Translations under genes and position numbers: made by a program
Source of the DNA: Arthrinium phaeospermum
Taxonomy: Eukaryota > Ascomycota > Sordariomycetes > Amphisphaeriales > Apiosporaceae
DNA length: 64,000 nucleotides
Assembly: GCA_006503535.1 (NCBI GenBank)
Contig: QYRS01000004.1
Span: 2,542,001-2,606,000 of the forward strand
Direction: 5' to 3'
Notes under the pieces: model-generated
Database searches by the model: none
Told to the model about the DNA's origin: nothing
What the model saw: the letters and a program-made list of their open reading frames with translations, nothing else
In this document: positions 23,657 to 34,387 of the stretch, one piece after another
How positions within the stretch are numbered: position 1 is the stretch's first letter
How the letters are laid out: each line of letters starts with the position of its first letter

Positions 23657-25025
23657 GTGCTGCCTATTATTATGCCTTCGGGCTTCCTATCAGTACATAG
23701 GGACGGAATTCCGATGCTGTTCAGGAGAATCGAGGGGGCTGTTGCACATCTAGATGGTCTAAACCCGATATTTTACAGGAACGGAGAGTCAAAACACTGC
23801 ATTGGTTGCGTTGCTGTTTGATTAGATACCCCTGTGCGAAAGTCGAGGATATGCAGTTGCAGGGACGACGATATGGATGTGTGAGCTTGATTGAAGGGTA
23901 TACTGGCGTGCGGATGTACATCCTGTGGAAGAAGATTTGATGTGGCTATGAACGGTTTGGCAGCTGTACCTGACTCTTGTACTCTTGGGAAGACCACTGG
24001 TGAATAAGAAATATTCTGAACCAACTTGTCGAGGCGATGCGTACGCATTCTTTGTTTTCGATGCCAAGAACCGTCGAGGGGTTCTGATATTCGTGGCCCC
24101 GCACCATAGCGACCGGAGCTTCTCTTTTTTTTCTTTCCTTCGTCGGCCTCCCCCAAGAGCCGTCTGCCAGAGTCTGGCAGGATTAAGGTTAGACGATGGA
24201 TCATGCTGTGTTTCCGGATTTTTTTTTTTCGCCGTTCAAGGATGGTGTTTTCGATGCCACGCGCCCTCCTGACCGGCGAACCCCCACACTCATGTCCGTG
24301 GGTGTGTGTGTGAGAGCGTCTAAGCATGTAAGCGGGACGATCTTTAACCCGTTTCATGCAGATTACGCCTACTGCAGGGACACGCACCTGGCATCCCAGG
24401 CGCGCCATGCAAACAGTGGCTTTACCTCCCGGCTTGTCGCGAGGCCTCATCGAATTGAGTCGTCGACATGACGTGGTGTTCTCTTTCCACTAATGTGTTT
24501 TCTCGTTCGCATATCCCGAGCACCGCGGAGACGGGATGGATCTGCATCCCGCTCGGGTAAGACAGATTAGCGTGCATTGTCGTCGCAGGGGAATGAAGGA
24601 CACTGGACAGGGGGGCCGGGCATACTACGCGCATCCATCCCAAATTATCCTTCGTTGGAGGCGTCCGTCCGAGCAGAACCCGAGGCCCAAGAAAACATGG
24701 CGGCTTCGTACTCTTCTTGGCTGTAGGCCACACCACACCTTCCTTGCCATGGGACCGGATGGGCTGTGGGGAGGATTTGGAGGATGTAGGTAGGTAGCTA
24801 GGAGTGGCAGCCTGGCAGGTGGTAAAATTGCCAACTACAAGTTGCTATATGTTCGCTTCCCGCTATGTGTATATATACATGAGGCACTGCCCCGTCCCCT
24901 TCAAACCTTAATGAGGAGCATCTACACAAGTAGTCAGCAGACATAAACCAAACATTGTATCCATAGCTCAAAACACATTCGACGTTGTTCAAAATAAACC
25001 GACATATTCTAACCCACGAACCAAG
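23657..25025. other. Intergenic region with poly-T tracts
   Basis: Holds the 3' flank of the kinase and the promoter of the Dabb gene. Poly-T/pyrimidine runs occur at 24123-24138 and 24219-24231. The 225-residue open frame on the minus strand (23773-24450) runs through these tracts and has no family features, so I do not call it. Confidence 0.55.
24868..24878 (+). promoter_or_regulatory. TATA box of the Dabb gene
   Basis: GTATATATACA lies about 150 bp upstream of the ATG at 25026. A leader rich in A and C (ATAAACCAAAC, CTCAAAACACATTC) follows, as in well-expressed fungal genes. Inferred from spacing and composition only. Confidence 0.45.
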
Positions 25026-25524
25026 ATGGCGCCCGTCCACAGAGTCACCATGTTCAAGCTTCCCGATACTTCGGCCCAGCAGAAGCTCATCGACGCATAC
25101 GCGACTTTGCTCAAGGATCAGAAGAAGGTCAGTCAACGATAATATGATACCCCGGCGATTAACGACTGTCATATCCCTCTGATAGCCCCCGACTCATGCG
25201 ACACACCCACCCAGCCTTCGTGACCTGCCCTTCCGGTTCATTCTTTTGACACACAATACGCACGCAAACACCCTTACTGAGAACTTACAGGACGGCAAGC
25301 CTTACATCGTCCACATGACGGCCGGCGAAGCCATGGAGGACCCACGCTCGCAGGGCTGGACCGTCGTCAGCAAGGCCGAGTTCGCGAGCCTCGACGACAT
25401 GCGGTACTACGACGAGCAGTGCGAGGCCCACGCTGCGCTTAAGAGCTACGCCAAGGGTCTCGGGATTCAAGGCGGGCCCTCGGGTGTCATGACGGTGTAC
25501 TATGAGGCCGGCGCCAGCCTGTGA
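25026..25524 (+). CDS. Stress-responsive A/B barrel (Dabb) domain protein
   Basis: Small protein of 111 residues in two exons, 25026-25127 and 25291-25524, with a 163-bp phase-0 intron (GTCAGT...TTACAG). The protein is one ferredoxin-like Dabb domain: VHRVTMFKLPD at the start, KPYIVHMTAGEAME in the middle, ASLDDMRYYDEQCEAHAALK before the last helix, and VMTVYYEAG at the end. Fungal single-domain members have this length. Dabb proteins form dimeric barrels and are found as stress-induced proteins or as cyclases or decarboxylases acting on aromatic or polyketide substrates; no activity can be assigned here. It is convergent with the RraA-like gene 232 bp downstream. Confidence 0.9.
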
Positions 25525-25756
25525 TAGAAAAGTGTGGAAGGAAAAGGGAATCACCATAGACAGGTAGCAGAATGGGAAAGATGGCGTGTTTATAGCCATA
25601 GAACACATTGATACCTCTCGAGTCCTGGTCTACCCAATACAATAGAATAAACCCCACACTACCTGACTGCGCTATAACGTACTTTTTCAATGTGTCCAGG
25701 GCGTCTTGTACTTACGCGGCAGCCTCTCCTCGCCCTCTTTGTGTCAACCTCTGCCC

Positions 25757-26616
25757 TTATGATCGGAACTTCTTGCTAGCCTCGCTGAACCCCATTCCCC
25801 CCTGGATAGCCGCGGCCATCTGCTCATCCGCCTCGACCTGCTTCCTCATGAGCGGCAGAGCCTGTTCCGCCGCCTCGGCCGGCAACACCACGACACCGTT
25901 GACATCGCCAATCAAGTAGTCGCCCGGCCGGACCGTCAGCAGCATTCCTTCTTCGTCCTGTTGCTGTTGTTGCTGTTGCAGCGTGACGGGCACGTTGACC
26001 CCCGCGACCTTCAGGAGAGGCGCTGGCGGCGCCGTCCCGACGTCGCGGGCGAAGACGGGGTAGCCCAGGGCGCGCTGCTCCTGCACGTCGCGGAACCGGC
26101 CGTCGACGACGGAGCCGACGGCCCCCAGGGCCCGCGCCCGGGTCGACATCAGGCCGCCGTAGACGGCGTTGGGCGTGCCGGCCGGTGCCGAGACGAAGAC
26201 GACGGCGCCGGCGGGGACGCTATCGATCTGCGTGTCTTTGATGTCAGCTGTTCTTCCGTACGAGACGAAAGTCGAGGATACAACAACACGTACGTAATGG
26301 GTAGGATGCTTGGGCGCCGGGTCGTCTACTGGCACGTACTTGACCGTGTAGGCCGGGCCCACGATCTTGGTGGGACCGTCTTGGCGCTGGGGCGACCACA
26401 TGGTCAGGCCGGGGAGGAAGCCGCCGTTGCGGTACTTGAGCTTGCAGAGGGCATCCGAGACATCGCATCTGGTGTAGTTGATAAGCATCATGAGTGGCCA
26501 TACATGTTTAGTTGTGCTGCATTTGAGAGAGAGGTCGGCTGATTTGTGAACCGTACGTACGTGGTGTAATCCTGAAGTGCCTTGATGATGTCTTGTTGAG
26601 ACATTGTGGCGGCCAT
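25757..26616 (-). CDS. RraA/HMG-aldolase family protein
   Basis: Three exons, 26616-26561, 26468-26294 and 26227-25757, give 233 residues from MAATMSQQDI. Family marks: TCDVSDALCKLKY at the N-terminus, GPAYTVKYVP, GTPNAVYGGLMSTRA, and the ligand- and metal-binding loop SVVDGRFRDVQE. Eukaryotic relatives are 4-hydroxy-4-methyl-2-oxoglutarate or oxaloacetate-type aldolases/decarboxylases using a divalent metal; RraA itself is a bacterial RNase E inhibitor. A run of seven glutamines (about 25961-25981) is inserted in a usually short loop. An in-frame ATG at 26700 would add 28 residues with six basic and no acidic side chains, which looks like a mitochondrial presequence, so two starts are possible. 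The Dabb and SRPBCC genes nearby suggest, but do not prove, shared small-molecule metabolism. Confidence 0.88.
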
Positions 26617-27159
26617 GCTGCCGAGCTTGCGAGTCTGAGAATAGGAACGGCAACTGCCTGTGAAGCTTCTAAAGTATAAGGCCACAAGGGATCTAACCAT
26701 CAAGGAAAATTTCAACGAGTGGTAGTTACTATTTGTCGGCAATGAAACAGGTAAACTGCATGTACGTGGAACTACACTGTTCTTGTTGTTGTTGTTGACG
26801 AAGGTTGGGATGATCGTCACATGCCGTTAGCCCGAGACGTGAGCCGGAGCTTCTAAACCGGCCCCGCACGCCGAATACATCTGACGAAAGAGAGATGCCG
26901 ACATGACCCGTACGAAGCGGAGTGGCTCATACGTTTGGGCTACTTCCAGTCATGCATCATTCGATTATGCTACTTGTTGATATTTCATAAGTCAAAGCAT
27001 CACATCCCGTATTTGCCTATTTGAACGGAACGGTTTGCTAAGTATAGCACAGTTGGGATTGGTGTATCACGAATATCATCATCCTAGCTCTTGAAGTGAC
27101 GACACGAACAAAACACCGTTGAACAAGTTTAAACATATTACACGACTACCAATTGCCCA
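26617..27159. other. Short intergenic region
   Basis: Promoter side of the RraA-like gene and 3' flank of the SRPBCC gene. The first 84 bp may be coding if the upstream ATG at 26700 is used. Nothing else is recognised. Confidence 0.5.
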
Positions 27160-27819
27160 TTATGCATCCGCCGCCGCCGCCGTCGTCGCGACCTTAGCCT
27201 CCGCCTCCTTCTTCACCCCCTCCATCCACAGCCGCAGCCCGTTGCTCAGCGGCCCCGACACGAAGGTCCGGACAGTCCAGCCCAGGACCCCGTAGAACGT
27301 CTCGTAGTTGTAGTACTCGCACCCTCCCCTGCCGTCCTCGACGAACTCCTGGACGCGCTCGGCGCGTACGTGCCACGGATCCCCTTGCGTCTTCCACGCG
27401 ACACGAAGGCCCTTGCGACCGCCTCCCTCGCGCACAAACTCCTCGAGCCGCGTGACCTCGAGATGCGTCGTCCGCGACGACGCGCTGTCCGGATCCATGT
27501 GCACCTCGAAGGAGAACCGGGCGCCGAGCAGCAGCAGGGGACCGTCCGCAGCGGCAGCAAGGTGCGGCGCCAACGCGGCCGGCACCTCGCCCAGGGCGGA
27601 CGCGGGCGCGGGCGTCTCGACGACGGCGCGGGGGATCCATTTGTTCCACGACGGGTAGGTGGACGGGTCCAGCACCACGGCCAGGCAGGCCGCGGGCGGC
27701 GCGGCGATGGCGGTCGAGAAGATGGCCGTGGACGAGCCGCCGGGCCCGTAGGTGGGCGTGGGGATGATCTCGGCCGCAAAGGTCGGGGCCTGGCCCAGTG
27801 GGATCTCGGTCGGGTCCAT
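27160..27819 (-). CDS. SRPBCC/START-like (polyketide cyclase-like) protein
   Basis: Single exon of 219 residues starting MDPTEIPLGQAP. It fits the SRPBCC fold: an N-terminal strand followed by the helix segment PPAACLAVVLDPSTYPSWNKWIP, where the DxxxYPxWNxW pattern marks the domain, then FSFEVHMD, LRVAWKTQGDPW and EYYNYETFYGVLGWTVR strands, and a long C-terminal helix (GPLSNGLRLWMEGVKKEAEA) that closes the cavity. Such proteins bind hydrophobic ligands, and some act as cyclases. Substrate is unknown. The gene is strongly GC-rich, which gives long spurious frames on the other strand. Ends with an alanine-rich tail encoded by a GCC/GCG repeat. Confidence 0.85.
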   Translation of the reverse strand: MDPTEIPLGQAPTFAAEIIPTPTYGPGGSSTAIFSTAIAAPPAACLAVVLDPSTYPSWNKWIPRAVVETPAPASALGEVPAALAPHLAAAADGPLLLLGARFSFEVHMDPDSASSRTTHLEVTRLEEFVREGGGRKGLRVAWKTQGDPWHVRAERVQEFVEDGRGGCEYYNYETFYGVLGWTVRTFVSGPLSNGLRLWMEGVKKEAEAKVATTAAAADA

Positions 27820-28810
27820 GGTGTTTTGTTTTTATTTAGGTATTCACTTCTTCCTTCTAAAAGTGGAGGTAGAGTCTGAAACACTACAAGCGATTGATAA
27901 ACGAAGCCTCTGGCGTTTTTTATATTCCCGGCTTGATACTTGATGGCTTAACCACGAAAGAAATGATGGCAGTGGGGGCTGGCAGGCTGGTTTATTGGAA
28001 GGTAATGGCGATGGCTGTTAATCATTTGCAGGGCGTACACACATTCGTCCCGCCCTAGCAGAGAGCCTATTACAAAGGCCCAGGCGTACCTGCATGGGCT
28101 TCTAAACCTTTGGTTTACGCGTTCGCTATGCCATTAGAAACAAGACCAGCAATTGATGATTCACCGATCTATTTTTGGAGAACAACATCTCAGAACATAT
28201 TATTATTGAATGGCTTCACCTTGGGATAGTCTATGCCCCGGGCGGCATCGTCTCACCTATCGTAGCAGCAGCTAAGCAGTGTACGATGCCCCTTCCTAAT
28301 ACTTGCTGCAAAGCATGCTGGAGCCCTAAATCTTGTCCAGTACCGGGTACACATTACAACTGCCTCCGTCGTCTTCACTTCAATGGTTTTGTGCTCTCAC
28401 GGCATCTTTCTGTCATGGCTCTCCTCTTGAATTTTCTTTGTTTCTTCTGCCAAACCGGCCTCTTCGCCAGCCCGACTCTGGGAACTGTAATCCCAGAGGA
28501 GCTGAAGCTGCTCTAACGTACGCTGACATTATTGCACAGGGGTATCGATGAAACCATAAATACCAACGCCTTCCAACTCTTTCCGTGATGGGCCAAAATG
28601 CAATCATCTACGAAGAAACGCTGCCGCTGGCGACCCAGCGCGTCGTATGCGACTTTCGTCCGCACTGAGACTGCACACCCGACATATGCCGCAGACCAAA
28701 TGAAAAGGGGCGGGGCGGGGTTGGGGGTGGCTGAATGGAGGATAATACTACAAGGCTCGGGATAGCGCGGTAGCTACCAGATCTGTCAAGTTAGGTGGTG
28801 TTGCGTTTAC
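27820..28810. other. Intergenic region, nothing recognised
   Basis: About 1 kb between the 5' end of the SRPBCC gene and the 3' end of the Red1-like gene. Frames are short with no family resemblance. A G-rich patch (GGGGCGGGGCGGGGTTGGGGG) lies around 28707-28727. Confidence 0.55.
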
Positions 28811-31800
28811 TTAGATGGCGACACCTTCAAGTGGCAACACTTTCGTCTCATCCCCACCAAAGAACTGTCTTCGATACTGGAGGATGGCAGATGTGATGGA
28901 GTCGAAGTCCTTTAGACGACTGGAATCGCTTTTCAGGTCGCTCAGGACCTTTCTGAGGCCTTCAATAAAGCGCCCCTTTTGCTCGCCGTTGTACGAGTCG
29001 ACGGAACCCAGCGAGGCAATGATGTCCGAGTCTAGAATCCAGCAGAGGTTTGAGGTCAGTCATCCAAAGGGGGGAAACATCCGGGGTCCAGGTGGTGTGC
29101 AGCGCAACGTATATTAAACCGCCTTGACTCACCTGAGGCAAGCATGTCGGAAAAGTGCTGGTATTGGCAGCTGGGCCCGTTGGGGCACGACTTCCGCTCT
29201 TCAGAAGATGGGCAAAGAGGAGTGTTGCAGTCAACTCGCGAGCTGTACGTCTTGGATCTGAGACCCCCGCGTACTTCTTTCATATACTTTGGGTGGAACC
29301 TGTAAGCTCGGAAAAACCTCAGAGGGCTCTCATACGACAGCAGATCCTTTGACGACAAGGTGGGCGATTGCTCCTCAGCCTGTGCCATGGTTAGTAGCCT
29401 GCGCTCCCCTGGTGAGCGGAGTTGTACTTCGCCACTGGTAGCTTTCGCGTTAGGTTCGGAAGCTGCTTCGACGGGCTGAGCCGGGCTCGGCTCGTACAGA
29501 TCATCATCGGGGATCTGACTAGCGGTGAGAATCATATGCGACAACGACGAGAGGGTATCTACCTCTCCATCCTCCTCATCCGACCCCTGTACTTTGTCAG
29601 TGCTCGAGATTTGGCCCAGCACCGGTTCATACGGATCCTCTTCATCGACCGATACGTCAGCAACGGAAGCTTGCAGCGACGCATCGGCATCGTTGGCCAC
29701 TTGTATGGCCGTTTGAGACTGTGACCCAGCCACGGAAAGGCTTGTGTCCGAGTCATCCATCTCCTTCTCTTGCGCGGCTTCCTGCGAAGAAGCCCTCGAA
29801 GCCTCCTTGGCGTGGGATGGCGCCTGCTCTACTGATGCGGCACTGGTTTGTTTGATCAAAGAGGCAGCTGATTCACCAGTCTCGACCGGCTCGATGTTCA
29901 TATCCTCCCCTTCATCACTGGATGAATCAGACGAATCGATGTCCATATCAGACTTGTCACTACAAGAGGCCGGATCTTCTTCTGTTGCTTCGGGTTGAGA
30001 CTCCGGTTCCTTGGTCAAATGGTCCTGCGTGGTGTTGGCGTTTGTTGTTACTGAAGCGGAGGTAGGAGCTTGTGTTATGTTGGCTTCAGGTATCCTTGGA
30101 GATCGGGGAGTTGCAGTTGGGATGGGCGACTGGGCAGCAGGTTGGGACCGAGTGTAGTCATCGGCGAAAGACTGATCTGGCGTTGGGAGTGGCGACTGGA
30201 ACATAGGATTGGTCGAGTCTGTATCTGCGTCCTTCAGCGCGTCCACCTCGGCGTTGAGTCTGTTCCGCTCTTCGAGTCTTGCCTGTACCTCGAGCTCCAC
30301 CTGGGCCGCTTCCATCTGAAGCTGCTTCAGCCTGTCTTGCTTCTCTTTCAATGCAGCATCAACGATGGGTAGGTGGTAACTGGTAATTCTCTCACGCCTC
30401 TCGCTCTTTGCCCTCTGAGTAGCCTTGGCAAGCTCAGAAAGCTTCGGCAACTTGAGTGAAGAATTTGATACCGGGGCCGGGGTAGCGCTAATCACTGGGG
30501 TGACTGAGCCATTAGGCTTTTTAGCAGCCTTCTTGGCCTCGGCCTCTGCAATCCTCTTCTTGGCCTCTTCGATCTGCCTGTGAAGATGGTCGAGTTTGTG
30601 GTTATGCTCCGGAGGAGTTTGGACTGGACTGGACTTGTGCCGCCATGCTGGAGCAGTTGACAAAGGCGGAAATGTCCCAAGCGAGTTGGGCCGGCTGGGG
30701 GTGTCGCCGCCCATACTTTGGATAGCAGCACCAGGAGGCCCGTCGATCGGAGACCCAATATCCATCTCAACATCTTCGTCGTCGTCCTCGTCATCTTCGT
30801 CGCTAACGTCAATGATCAACCGCTCCTGCGTACGTGTACGTTTAAGCATACTGTTACTAGAGGAATAACCATCAAAATCGGACGCGACAGGTCGTTTCAA
30901 AGTGCGTGCTTGCGCGCCTGGTTGGGATAATGTGGACAGAGCAAGACCGGCAACTTTGGTGGCTGGAGGAGACCCAGCCTGCGCATCGGCCTTGGGCGAA
31001 CTCTGGCCGGATCGTTGCGGTGTGGCTGTGGCCGCAGAATCGGGTGCGGACCTATCTGAAGACTGCACCTGCGACGCCACGTTGGCTGGAACTGGTCTGG
31101 GGACAGTCTGTTCCTGCTTCCTCTTAGCTTCTGCCTCCTCTTGGGCTTTTCGAAGTGCGGCAAGTTTTTGCTGCAGCTTCAACGTGTTTTCGGCCTTGGT
31201 CTTGGCCTTGAGCTGCGCCGGGGACGATTCGGCAGGCTTCGGGGCCCGAACAGCTGCGACGACAGGTGAAATCGATGCCGTAGTCTTTGTTGTATCTTGT
31301 GCAGCAACGCTTTTTTGCTTCTTCTCTGCCAACATACGCGCAATCTTATCCTTCCGTTCCTCCGCCTTCTTGTCGGCCATGTTGACGCTTGTAGCAATGG
31401 GTGGCTTGCTGACAGGCTGATTGGCACTGCGATTCGGGAGTGCGGATGATGTAACCTCCGAAGGTGATGTTTGAATTGCAGTGTTTCGGGCCTTCTGGGC
31501 GCCTGAATCCACAGCTGGCGTGGGCGCCTTCTGCACTGGCAAATCCAGCCCCAATTCTGCGAACAAGGTCTTGACAACCTCTGGGTCGACCCCTTCGTCG
31601 ATGTAATTTTGATAACGAACCTTCAGAGGCCAGAGCCCCAGAATTGCTTCCTGGGCCTTCTTTTTCGCTTCAGTTACCGACTTGTAGGGCGTGCCGGATG
31701 CAGATTGCGACTGTGCTGAATTCGACGTTTGCCCACTGGGTGTCCCAAGCCCTACAGGTTTGTGTGATGTGGGGATGCCTCGAGTGGTGGACGAGTGTAC

Positions 31801-32703
31801 AGGATCGGGAGTAGAGACGGTGCCTGCATCATGTCAGTTAGAGGAAGGCAGAAATAAAGTGTACTGGACTTGCATAAACTTACGTTCTGTCCTGGGTGGT
31901 GCCCTAGCAATAGTTGGGGCTTCTTTATGTACCTCTCTTGGGGAAAGGTATGGCGAATAAGACCCAGAGCGGTCTCTAACTCTCACAGCATCAGACTCAC
32001 CATACTCACCGGGTGAATACTCCTCATCATCTTCTTCGACGGCGGGCAGCGAGGCCGAAGTACTATCATTGTTGATTTCTCCCTTGCTGGACCCCGTGTC
32101 ATAGATGGAGGATTCATCGGCATCGCCCGTACTGCCTTGATTGTCAAGAGCCGTGCTCGATGGCCTGGAGGCTTGGGAAGGCTTGGTTTTTGTAGCATTG
32201 GTAGAGTGTCTTGGCTCGTACAAGTCTTCAAACTCGCCTTCGCTTAGTTCCCCCTCTTCCAGGACATCTCTACTGCCAGCAGGTTGGGCAGAGCGGACTC
32301 CGAAATGTGAGGCGCCAGCAGGAGCAGGAGCAGAGGCCTGGAGATCAGCTTGCTGATTGACTGTCTTCTGCGGCTGAGTGGCGGCGGGAGCAGGAGCAGG
32401 AGCGCCCTTAAGCATACTCACGTTCCCTTGACGCCACAGCGAATCATTCACAGCTGGGTACGAAGGCGCAGCTACCGACGAGGGGAAACCACCGCCCATG
32501 CCTAGACCTGGTATTCTGCTACCATTCTGTTCGAATGAGCTGTTGATAGCAGCAAAGTTACCCGTAATGAAAGCAGAACTGGGTGCTTGTGGCACTGCTC
32601 CGTAGGACAAACCCGGAGGTTGGCTGGTGTTCGGTATATAGGGATAGTTCTGCTGCGGTTGTTGGCCGGGATACTGGCCATACGCGTAGGGCGGTTGCGA
32701 CAT
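28811..32703 (-). CDS. red1: Red1-like CCCH zinc-finger protein (nuclear RNA surveillance scaffold)
   Basis: Large nuclear-type protein of 1243 residues in three exons: 32703-31884, 31823-29133 and 29031-28811. The N-terminus is Q/Y/P-rich (MSQPPYAYGQYPGQQPQQ) and disordered, with acidic blocks. Two coiled-coil segments (HRQIEEAKKRIAEAEAKK and a second with KEKQDRLKQLQMEA) lie in the middle. Near the C-terminus is a CCCH finger with Cys1144, Cys1153, Cys1159 and His1163, the exact C-x8-C-x5-C-x3-H spacing, within SCPNGPSCQYQHFSDM. This disordered, coiled-coil and late finger layout is that of the zf-C3H1 family including fission-yeast Red1, the scaffold of the MTREC/NURS complex that sends unwanted transcripts to the exosome. 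Orthology is inferred. It is divergent from the myosin gene across 1.7 kb containing a MITE. Confidence 0.82.
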
Positions 32704-33492
32704 CTTCGAGGATGTTTGTGCAACGAAATTCGATTGAGGAGGGGATGTTCGAGATTCAGTGCGACCGCGGCGAGGAAAAATTAATTATAATTGAACGCCG
32801 CCACCAGCATAACGTGAATTCTTTCAGGATGAATTCTTTGTTTGTCCGCCAATGTCGCGATCAATAAATCCTGTTTGTCAGATATAAACAATTCAAGCCT
32901 CGTATGGGCAGATCGTGCATGGCAAATTCCCGAGAGTGAATGGCAAAACAGTCCGCGATGTGGGAAAGGCTGCCTCGTTCACCGGGTGGATGGCGCGAGG
33001 AAAAGGTTGGGGCACTACAGATGGGTAGTAGGGAAGTCGTGTCCACGCGATGATGGATCAGTCGAGGCAAGTTTGTGCAAGAACAACTCGATCGTCTCAA
33101 TCTTTCAGCAACAAGCTGGAGATGGATCCGGGGTAGATGAACTTGGCGCGTTATACATGTGCTATGCGCCCTCGCGTTGATGATGATGTGTGGTGTTGGT
33201 CGAACGGACAAATTGATCGCCAATGGAAATTCAATCCAGCCTCTGAACCTTGGCGGCCCGAACATGGAAATTAGTCGGAAAAACGTGAAGCTTTTGGGGT
33301 GGCGTTAGTCAGCAGCGTCACCGTAGCTGAGATAAAAGGAGCTAGCACGGATCGGGCTAGACGAAATGCCCAGTAAGAGGCGATCTGGGCAGAATCTCGA
33401 GCTCAGCAGCAATAAGAACGCAAACTGAGGGGCAGCTAGGACAGGCAGGGTAAGGCCCGGCTGCCGAATGGTGTCAAATCCAAGCCCAACTA

Positions 33493-33568
33493 CTAGTAGG
33501 CACAGACCAGTTTGCGTGCCTACTGAATTGGAATTCAGTAGGCGCCAAAACCCTGGAACACGCCAAAA
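33493..33568 (+). repeat. Left terminal inverted repeat of the MITE
   Basis: 76 bases identical to the reverse complement of 33834-33909. It contains the inner palindrome CCTACTGAATT/AATTCAGTAGG. Confidence 0.9.
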
Positions 33569-33833
33569 GTGCTGGAACAGCCGATTTAAGGTGTGTTTTT
33601 CGTACTTTTAAAATATAATAACGATTATAAAAAGAATTAAAAGAGATATAAAAAAAGTAAAAATTTTATTAAATTCGTAATAAAAAATAGAATATTTTAT
33701 TAATAGAAAGTATTTTTATAGCTATTTTATTTAATTTATTATTAAATAAAAACGTTAATTTCCCTTAGAAAAGTTCAATTTCTAAAATTTTAGGATCGGG
33801 ATCCAATCCGACCGATTCCTAGGCGTTCCAGGG

Positions 33834-33909
33834 TTTTGGCGTGTTCCAGGGTTTTGGCGCCTACTGAATTCCAATTCAGTAGGCACGCAAACTGGTCTGT
33901 GCCTACTAG
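33834..33909 (-). repeat. Right terminal inverted repeat of the MITE
   Basis: Reverse complement of the left repeat. Just inside it, the motif TTCCAGGGTTTTGGCG occurs a second time (about 33826-33841 and 33844-33859), a short direct repeat whose mirror on the left is degenerate. Confidence 0.9.
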
Positions 33910-34387
33910 TAACCCAACTAACCTTAAGCGGTGTGTACCTGCCTCGATTGTTTACATCGGTTGCTCTGTAAACAGTTTGGGCCGACATCATCTCGGATCT
34001 TTTTTGGGAGAGCACCCATCAATTGATGATTGAGAGTCTTCTCTGCGCGACCGCCCTATCTGCACACCTACCTTACCTACCCGGACTACTGCCAATGAAT
34101 TAATTGAAACCACTTTACGCACTCACGAGGACCATGATATTGACGATAGCTCTTCGCTTCTTCTGAGAAACCTGTTTGTTTGGAAACCACCTGTCATTCC
34201 GCTTCATGGCCTTCGAGGTGCAGCGGACACATGATTTTGCAATACCCGCCATCTCTTTTCCTTTTTGCATTTCGGCGCACGCAGGACCTGCATAGGAGGA
34301 ATTAGTCAACTCCAAGTTGGCTTCCGCTTGCTGAACCTAACACATACCACAGCATAGCCAGTTCAGCCTGCCCTCGACAAGCCCGCC

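Larger units (their letters stand above)
33493..33909. mobile_element. 417-bp MITE with 76-bp perfect terminal inverted repeats
   Basis: Ends begin CTAGTAGGCACAGACC and match as inverted repeats over 76 bases without a mismatch (33493-33568 against 33834-33909). A TA dinucleotide flanks each end (33491-33492 and 33910-33911), the target duplication expected of Tc1/mariner-type elements. The interior (about 33600-33790) is extremely A/T-rich and has no coding frame, so the element is non-autonomous. Inside each terminal repeat is a smaller palindrome (CCTACTGAATT and its complement, two bases apart). The lack of mismatches suggests a recent insertion. The superfamily assignment is an inference from the TA duplication. 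Confidence 0.88.
32704..34387. other. Divergent promoter region between Red1-like and myosin genes
   Basis: Shared upstream region of two genes on opposite strands. Apart from the MITE at 33493-33909 it has no recognised gene. The parts next to each start are of ordinary composition. Confidence 0.6.

Noticed and set aside
23773..24450. 225-residue minus-strand open frame
   Set aside because: Runs through poly-T/poly-A and GT-repeat tracts and has no domain; sits in the 3' flank and promoter of flanking genes.
25961..26542. 193-residue plus-strand open frame
   Set aside because: Antisense of the RraA-like gene, produced by its high GC content.
27370..27879. 169-residue plus-strand frame and several minus-strand frames over the SRPBCC gene
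   Set aside because: Shadows of a GC-rich coding region; only the 219-residue minus-strand frame has the SRPBCC pattern.
33569..33833. A/T-rich core considered as a RIP-mutated gene or centromere-like segment
   Set aside because: It is exactly bounded by perfect terminal repeats, so a MITE interior explains it; the repeats themselves show no C-to-T decay.
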